This document shows, one piece after another, positions 21,708 through 25,753 of a stretch of DNA of 25,753 bases. The translations under genes and the position numbers were made by a program. This stretch comes from Giesbergeria sp. (GTDB lineage Bacteria; Pseudomonadota; Gammaproteobacteria; Burkholderiales; Burkholderiaceae_C). Within the stretch, counting starts at the first letter, position 1; each line of letters opens with the position of its first letter. Below the pieces are notes generated by a model, which was not told the DNA's origin, did not search any database, and saw nothing but the letters and a program-made list of their open reading frames with translations. The stretch lies in the NCBI GenBank assembly GCA_030690515.1, contig JAUYGP010000291.1, positions 1 to 25,753 on the forward strand, read 5' to 3'.

Positions 21708-24700
21708 TCAGGGCACAGACGATGGCAACAGCTCGCGCACAGGCACCGGCCGACCGAAAAGATATCCCTGGTAGCCACTACAGCCCTGCTCCAACAAAAA
21801 CTCGAATTGCCCCTGCTCCTCCACGCCTTCGGCCACCACGCTGAGCCCCAAGCTGTGCGCTAGCGCCACGATGGCGCGGGCAATGGCGGCAACGTTCGGG
21901 TCGGTCAGGATGTCGCGCACAAAGGCACGGTCAATTTTGAGCAGATCCAGCGGCAGACGTCGCAGGTATGCCAGAGACGAATAGCCTGTGCCAAAGTCGT
22001 CCAGCGCACACCCGATCCCGTGGGATTTGAGCTCCAGCATTTTGGCGATGGCGCTTTCGGCGTCGTGCAGCAAAAGACTCTCTGTCAGCTCCAGCCGCAA
22101 ACGCATCGGGTTGCCCCCCGTGGATTGCAGCACGGTCAGTACGCCTTCGACAAACGTGGGCTGCTGAAACTGGCGTGCGCTTACATTGACCGACAGAAAC
22201 AGTCCTGCGGTCGCCGGGCTCACCGCCCATGCGGCCAGCTGACGACAGGCCGCCTCCAGCACCCAGTCGCCCAGTGGCAGGATGAAACCGGTTTCTTCGG
22301 CCAGTGGAATGAAATCGCCCGGCAACACGGCGCCACGCTGCGGATGCTCCCAGCGCAGCAGCGCCTCGGCGCCCGTCATGCGCCCCTGGCCATCGACCTG
22401 CGCCTGGTAATGCAACCGGAAATGGCCCTGCTCCAGGCTGGAGCGCAGATCGGCCTCAAGCTGCACCCGCTGCGTCAGCACGGCTTGCATCTGCGGATCG
22501 AAAAAGCGCAGCGCATTGCGCCCGGCCGACTTGGACTGGTACATGGCCAGATCGGCCTGACGCAACAGTTCATCGATGGTCGCCTGCTTACCAGCAAACA
22601 GCGTCACACCAATGCTGGGTGTGCTGCGCAATTCATGCCCGGCCAGTAAGTAGGACTGATTGAGCACGGCAAGTACTTTTTCTGCGACAACCCTTGCCTG
22701 CTCGGCCGCCTCGGTAGCGTCGTGGGCCAGTTCCTCCAGCATGACAACGAATTCATCGCCGCCCAGGCGCGCTGCCGTATCGCTGGCCCGAATGGCGTCC
22801 TGCAGCCGCCGGGCCACCTCGATCAGCAGCAAATCGCCCACATCGTGGCCCAGCGTGTCGTTCAGGGTCTTGAACTGGTCCAGATCGATGAACAGCAATG
22901 CCCCGCGCCCACCCGTGCGCTCCCCCAAGGCCATTGCCTGCTGCAGGCGGTCGAGCAGCAGGCGCCGATTGGGCAGGAGGGTGAGCGGATCGTAGAAAGC
23001 CAGATGACGGATTTGCTCCTCGGCTTCCTTGCGCTCGCTGATGTCGGAAAAAGCGGCCACATAGTGCGTGACCTGTCCATCCTCACCACGCACAGCAGAA
23101 ATACTTTGCAGCAGGGGATAGACCTCGCCGTTCTTGCGCCGGTCCCAGATTTCGCCAAACCAGGCACCCCGGTCGGCCAGCGATTTCCACATCTGGACAT
23201 AAAACGCGGCATCGTGACGCCCGGACTTGAACATCGCCGGCGTGCGCCCGATCACCTCGTCGGCCGCGTAGCCGGTCATCCGGGAAAAAGCGCGATTGAC
23301 CCGCAGGATGGTGCCCCGGGCATCGGTCACGATCATGCCGTGCAGTGACTCGAACGCCGTGGCAGCAATGCGCATCTCTTGCTCGACCCGGCGGCTTTCG
23401 GTGATGTCCCGCAACACCACCACGCTGTGCGTGGCCACTCCTTCACTATCGAGCACCGGGCTGACCATGGCCTCGAACCAGAAGGGCTGACCGTCACTGC
23501 GCCGACCTTCCAGCACGCAAGGCGTTCCGTTGCTGTCCTCCAGACAGGCATTGTCCTGGGCCTGGGCGCAGAAAAAATCGGGCTTGCGCCCTACGATGTC
23601 TTCGGGAGCGTACCCGGTGATGGTCGCCAGCGCCGCGTTGGCAAAGGTGACAAGGCCTTGTGCTTCAACGATCAGTACCCCCTGGGAAATGGCCCCCAGC
23701 GCCTTGTGGTGCAGGCGCAGGATGACGGCGTTCTTGAGCCGCTCTTCCGCCTGGGCAATACGAACCAGGTTGTCACGAAACACCAGGGTCGCCCGTGCCA
23801 TTTCACCGATTTCGTCACCGCGCTGGTGATCGACGATCTCGACTTCGGTATCTCCATCCTTCTGCGTTGCCAGACGGTTCATCGACAGCGTGATGCGCTC
23901 GATCGGCAAAATAATCCCGCGTGCCATTGCCCCTGCAAACAGCACAGCCACAAACAGCCCGCTCAAAGCAACGGCTCCACTCCAGAAAACAGTTCTGCGC
24001 GCCGCTTCTTCAGCGCTTTCCGCCTGGACGATCAGCGCTTGCGCCAGGCGATCCTCCACCTGGCGGAGCTGTTCGATCTTCCAGGTCATCACCTCCAGCC
24101 AGTGGGCTGTCGCACCCTCTGCGGCGATCTGCCGGGTGGGCAGACGCTGAAATACCAAGCCACGCAGCCGCTCAATCTCAGCGGCTTTTGTATCGGCCAG
24201 CGACTGTTCCAGATGCTGCACAGACACCGTGTCGGAAAAAAAACGGAACTGCTCCAGAAAAAGCGCCTGGCGATCGACCTGTGACACAAACACCTGCCGA
24301 GAGAGGGCGTCTACCGTGGGCGCAGCAAAAAAGGTGGCGCCCAGCGCCCGCTCGACTCCTGCCAGTTCCTTGGCCTGCATCAGGTTGACAAAGGCATAGA
24401 TGGTGCGCGAAATGGCGGCATCGCTGCCCAGAAAATACATCTCCTGGACGATGCCAATCAACGCATGAACGGCTGCGCTATAGCGTGCCAGCTGTACTTC
24501 GGGCGTCACATCACGCGCTGCAGCCTCCCGGCGCCACGCAGCGAATGCCTTCCATTGCACTTGCGCATCGGCAATGCGCGAACGCAAGCGGTCATCAAAG
24601 CGGTCCAGATCCAGACGCTGCAGCGTCTGCTCCAGCGCGGCCAGTTGTTCATCCGTCCGAGCATGGCGGACCGCCTGGCTCAGGAGAAAGTCCGTACCAC

Positions 24701-24929
24701 CCGAACCCAGAAATGCCGCCGACAAGCCGCGTTCGAGCTGAACTTCGTGCACCAGACTACCAACGGATGCCGCCAGCTCTGCCATCTCGCGCAGGTTGCG
24801 CATGTCGTGGGCTGTGCGCTGGTGACTGACCAGCACCCACAACACAAAAAACAGAAAGCCGACCATCGGCAAGGCCAGCGCCAGCGCAATGCGTTGTCCA
24901 ATCGGAATGCTCTGTAATCGGGCGTGCAT
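21708..24929 (-). CDS. NIT-HAMP-PAS-PAS-GGDEF-EAL c-di-GMP turnover protein
   Basis: A 1073-residue inner-membrane protein with a membrane segment at about 12-35, a periplasmic NIT-type all-helical sensor (about 45-295, with VHEVQLERGLSAAFLGSGG at 60-78), membrane segment 313-334, HAMP to about 395, PAS 1 (405-515), PAS 2 (520-635), GGDEF (640-805) and EAL (820-1065). The cyclase site is intact (GGDEF 723-727, I-site RASD 714-717). The phosphodiesterase motifs are also intact: EALLRW 855-860, ELTES, LDDFGTGYSSL, KIDRAFV and AEGVE. Net activity cannot be decided from sequence. NIT domains are linked to nitrate/nitrite sensing in other proteins. The start ATG 24929 puts the first hydrophobic helix near the N-terminus; ATG 25001 adds 24 residues and cannot be excluded. 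It is divergent from hoxF. Confidence 0.9.
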   Translation of the reverse strand: MHARLQSIPIGQRIALALALPMVGFLFFVLWVLVSHQRTAHDMRNLREMAELAASVGSLVHEVQLERGLSAAFLGSGGTDFLLSQAVRHARTDEQLAALEQTLQRLDLDRFDDRLRSRIADAQVQWKAFAAWRREAAARDVTPEVQLARYSAAVHALIGIVQEMYFLGSDAAISRTIYAFVNLMQAKELAGVERALGATFFAAPTVDALSRQVFVSQVDRQALFLEQFRFFSDTVSVQHLEQSLADTKAAEIERLRGLVFQRLPTRQIAAEGATAHWLEVMTWKIEQLRQVEDRLAQALIVQAESAEEAARRTVFWSGAVALSGLFVAVLFAGAMARGIILPIERITLSMNRLATQKDGDTEVEIVDHQRGDEIGEMARATLVFRDNLVRIAQAEERLKNAVILRLHHKALGAISQGVLIVEAQGLVTFANAALATITGYAPEDIVGRKPDFFCAQAQDNACLEDSNGTPCVLEGRRSDGQPFWFEAMVSPVLDSEGVATHSVVVLRDITESRRVEQEMRIAATAFESLHGMIVTDARGTILRVNRAFSRMTGYAADEVIGRTPAMFKSGRHDAAFYVQMWKSLADRGAWFGEIWDRRKNGEVYPLLQSISAVRGEDGQVTHYVAAFSDISERKEAEEQIRHLAFYDPLTLLPNRRLLLDRLQQAMALGERTGGRGALLFIDLDQFKTLNDTLGHDVGDLLLIEVARRLQDAIRASDTAARLGGDEFVVMLEELAHDATEAAEQARVVAEKVLAVLNQSYLLAGHELRSTPSIGVTLFAGKQATIDELLRQADLAMYQSKSAGRNALRFFDPQMQAVLTQRVQLEADLRSSLEQGHFRLHYQAQVDGQGRMTGAEALLRWEHPQRGAVLPGDFIPLAEETGFILPLGDWVLEAACRQLAAWAVSPATAGLFLSVNVSARQFQQPTFVEGVLTVLQSTGGNPMRLRLELTESLLLHDAESAIAKMLELKSHGIGCALDDFGTGYSSLAYLRRLPLDLLKIDRAFVRDILTDPNVAAIARAIVALAHSLGLSVVAEGVEEQGQFEFLLEQGCSGYQGYLFGRPVPVRELLPSSVP

Positions 24930-25141
24930 CGCGGCTCGGTCTGCGTCTGAAGTAGGGGCGAGATCGCCTCGCGATGACAGCGATCTCCGGCAAAAGGCCA
25001 TTATGCGGCCTGCAGCCGGGCCTCGCTGTCTCGGCTGAGCCATGCCAGACCGGGCAGGTGCGGCAAACGCATGGGTCTGCGCCCAGGTTCGCCCTACACT
25101 GGTGCTTTCTGGCTCCGTTGTCACCACGCACCTGCCACGCC
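24930..25141. other. Divergent intergenic region between the GGDEF-EAL gene and hoxF
   Basis: A 212-bp region that should hold both promoters. No convincing sigma-70 pair or sigma-54 GG-N10-GC element was found. TACACT (25095-25100) could be a -10 box for hoxF but has no good -35. Confidence 0.4.
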
Positions 25142-25753
25142 ATGCCTTTTCGCTGCCCCGACGACGCTTCTCTGCAGACCACCGTGACCGACGTTCTGCA
25201 GCGCCATGGAGCACGCCGGACGGCGCTGGTGCAGATCCTGCGCGAAGTCCAGGAGCGCACTCTCTGGCTGCCGCGCAGCGTTCTGGCACAGGTGGCGACC
25301 GGGGTCGGCCTGTCCCCGGCGATTGTCGAAGGGGTGGCCAGCTTTTACCGGTTCTTCCATTTGCAGCCGGTGGGCCGCTACCACCTGTTGTGGAGCGACA
25401 ACGTCACCGACCGCATGCAGGGCAGCCATGCCCTGGCCGCAGACCTGCGCCAGCGCCTCAACATCCCCGACGGCGCACCTGACGCCAGCGGCCTCGCCAG
25501 CATGGGCTTTGCCTCCTGCACCGGCCTGGGCGACCAGGGCCCCGCCTTGCTGGTCAACCAGCGCCAAGTGATGACACGCATGGACGGCCAACGCGTACGT
25601 GATCTGGCCGACATGGTGCGGGGCCAGGTCCCCGTGACCGAGTGGCCTGCCGCCTGGATGCAGGTGGACGACCAAGTACGTCGCAGCGATGTGCTGCTGG
25701 ACGCCCCACGCCTGCAAGGCCAGGCCCTGCAGGCGTGCTTGGCGCGCGGTGCA
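25142..25753 (+). CDS. hoxF: HoxF, diaphorase subunit of NAD-reducing [NiFe] hydrogenase (partial, runs off the window)
   Basis: The reading frame is open for 204 codons to the window edge. It is the NuoE-like N-terminal domain of HoxF, followed by the first residues of the NuoF-like part (VRRSDVLLDAPRLQG). The blocks SFYRFFHLQPVGRYHL, SCTGLGDQGPALLVN and the run of the whole domain fit C. necator HoxF as I remember it. HoxF oxidises or reduces NAD with FMN in the soluble HoxFUYH hydrogenase. The four-Cys [2Fe-2S] site of NuoE is reduced to a single Cys (CTGLGDQ), which separates it from NuoE and FdsG. The start is ATG 25142; no good ribosome site is seen and a TTG at 25118 is also in frame. 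The rest of the hox operon should follow outside. Confidence 0.85.
   Translation, partial: MPFRCPDDASLQTTVTDVLQRHGARRTALVQILREVQERTLWLPRSVLAQVATGVGLSPAIVEGVASFYRFFHLQPVGRYHLLWSDNVTDRMQGSHALAADLRQRLNIPDGAPDASGLASMGFASCTGLGDQGPALLVNQRQVMTRMDGQRVRDLADMVRGQVPVTEWPAAWMQVDDQVRRSDVLLDAPRLQGQALQACLARGA

Noticed and set aside
25142..25753. NuoE of complex I or FdsG/FdsB of formate dehydrogenase
   Set aside because: The four-cysteine [2Fe-2S] motif is missing except for one Cys, and the frame continues into NuoF-like sequence, which together fit HoxF.

Overview
The window looks like chromosomal DNA from a GC-rich beta-proteobacterium of the Comamonadaceae, probably an Acidovorax relative. This rests on gene content, codon use and repeat style, with no database search behind it. 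It is dense with genes and holds about 20 coding regions, no RNA genes and no CRISPR array. All positions and residue counts were read by eye.

Layout. 1-3648 (+): the half of a palindromic repeat, then a Kef-type antiporter, a YbdK-type glutamate-cysteine ligase and thiL, packed as one run. 3656-4951 (-): a ferric-reductase-like flavocytochrome preceded by a perfect 17-bp palindrome. 5067-9169 (-): three periplasmic solute-binding proteins of one family around a membrane diguanylate cyclase. Two of them form a tandem duplication that includes the promoter, and no transporter permease or ATPase lies nearby. 9245-11376: nhaR-type regulator, divergent from a BI-1/YccA-type membrane protein followed by a small Ala-rich exported protein. 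11431-14293 (+): a second palindromic repeat that supplies the Shine-Dalgarno of a DUF4139 (MuiA-like) gene, then pgpA and cinA, overlapping by 4 nt at each junction.

14432-16286 is a dCache-HAMP-GGDEF gene broken by a 159-bp palindromic MITE with a CTAG target duplication and by two in-frame TAG codons. A second copy of the MITE lies 14 bp before a nitrilase gene (18316), which is followed by a nitroreductase. Between them are a UPF0149/SEC-C protein and a kinase-fold protein. 19943-21662 (-): an RlmL-type rRNA methyltransferase overlapping a PIN-domain protein. 21708-24929 (-): a large NIT-HAMP-PAS-PAS-GGDEF-EAL protein. 25142 to the end: the start of hoxF, the diaphorase subunit of an NAD-reducing [NiFe] hydrogenase.

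Themes. There are three c-di-GMP genes in 25 kb, one of them dead. The best candidate for an undescribed system is the binding-protein/diguanylate-cyclase cluster, which would be a periplasmic ligand sensor feeding c-di-GMP synthesis. Three kinds of short dispersed repeat are present. The third is a ~57-bp sequence found inside the coding regions of thiL, cinA and rlmL and read in two different frames, so it spreads as DNA and not as a protein domain.
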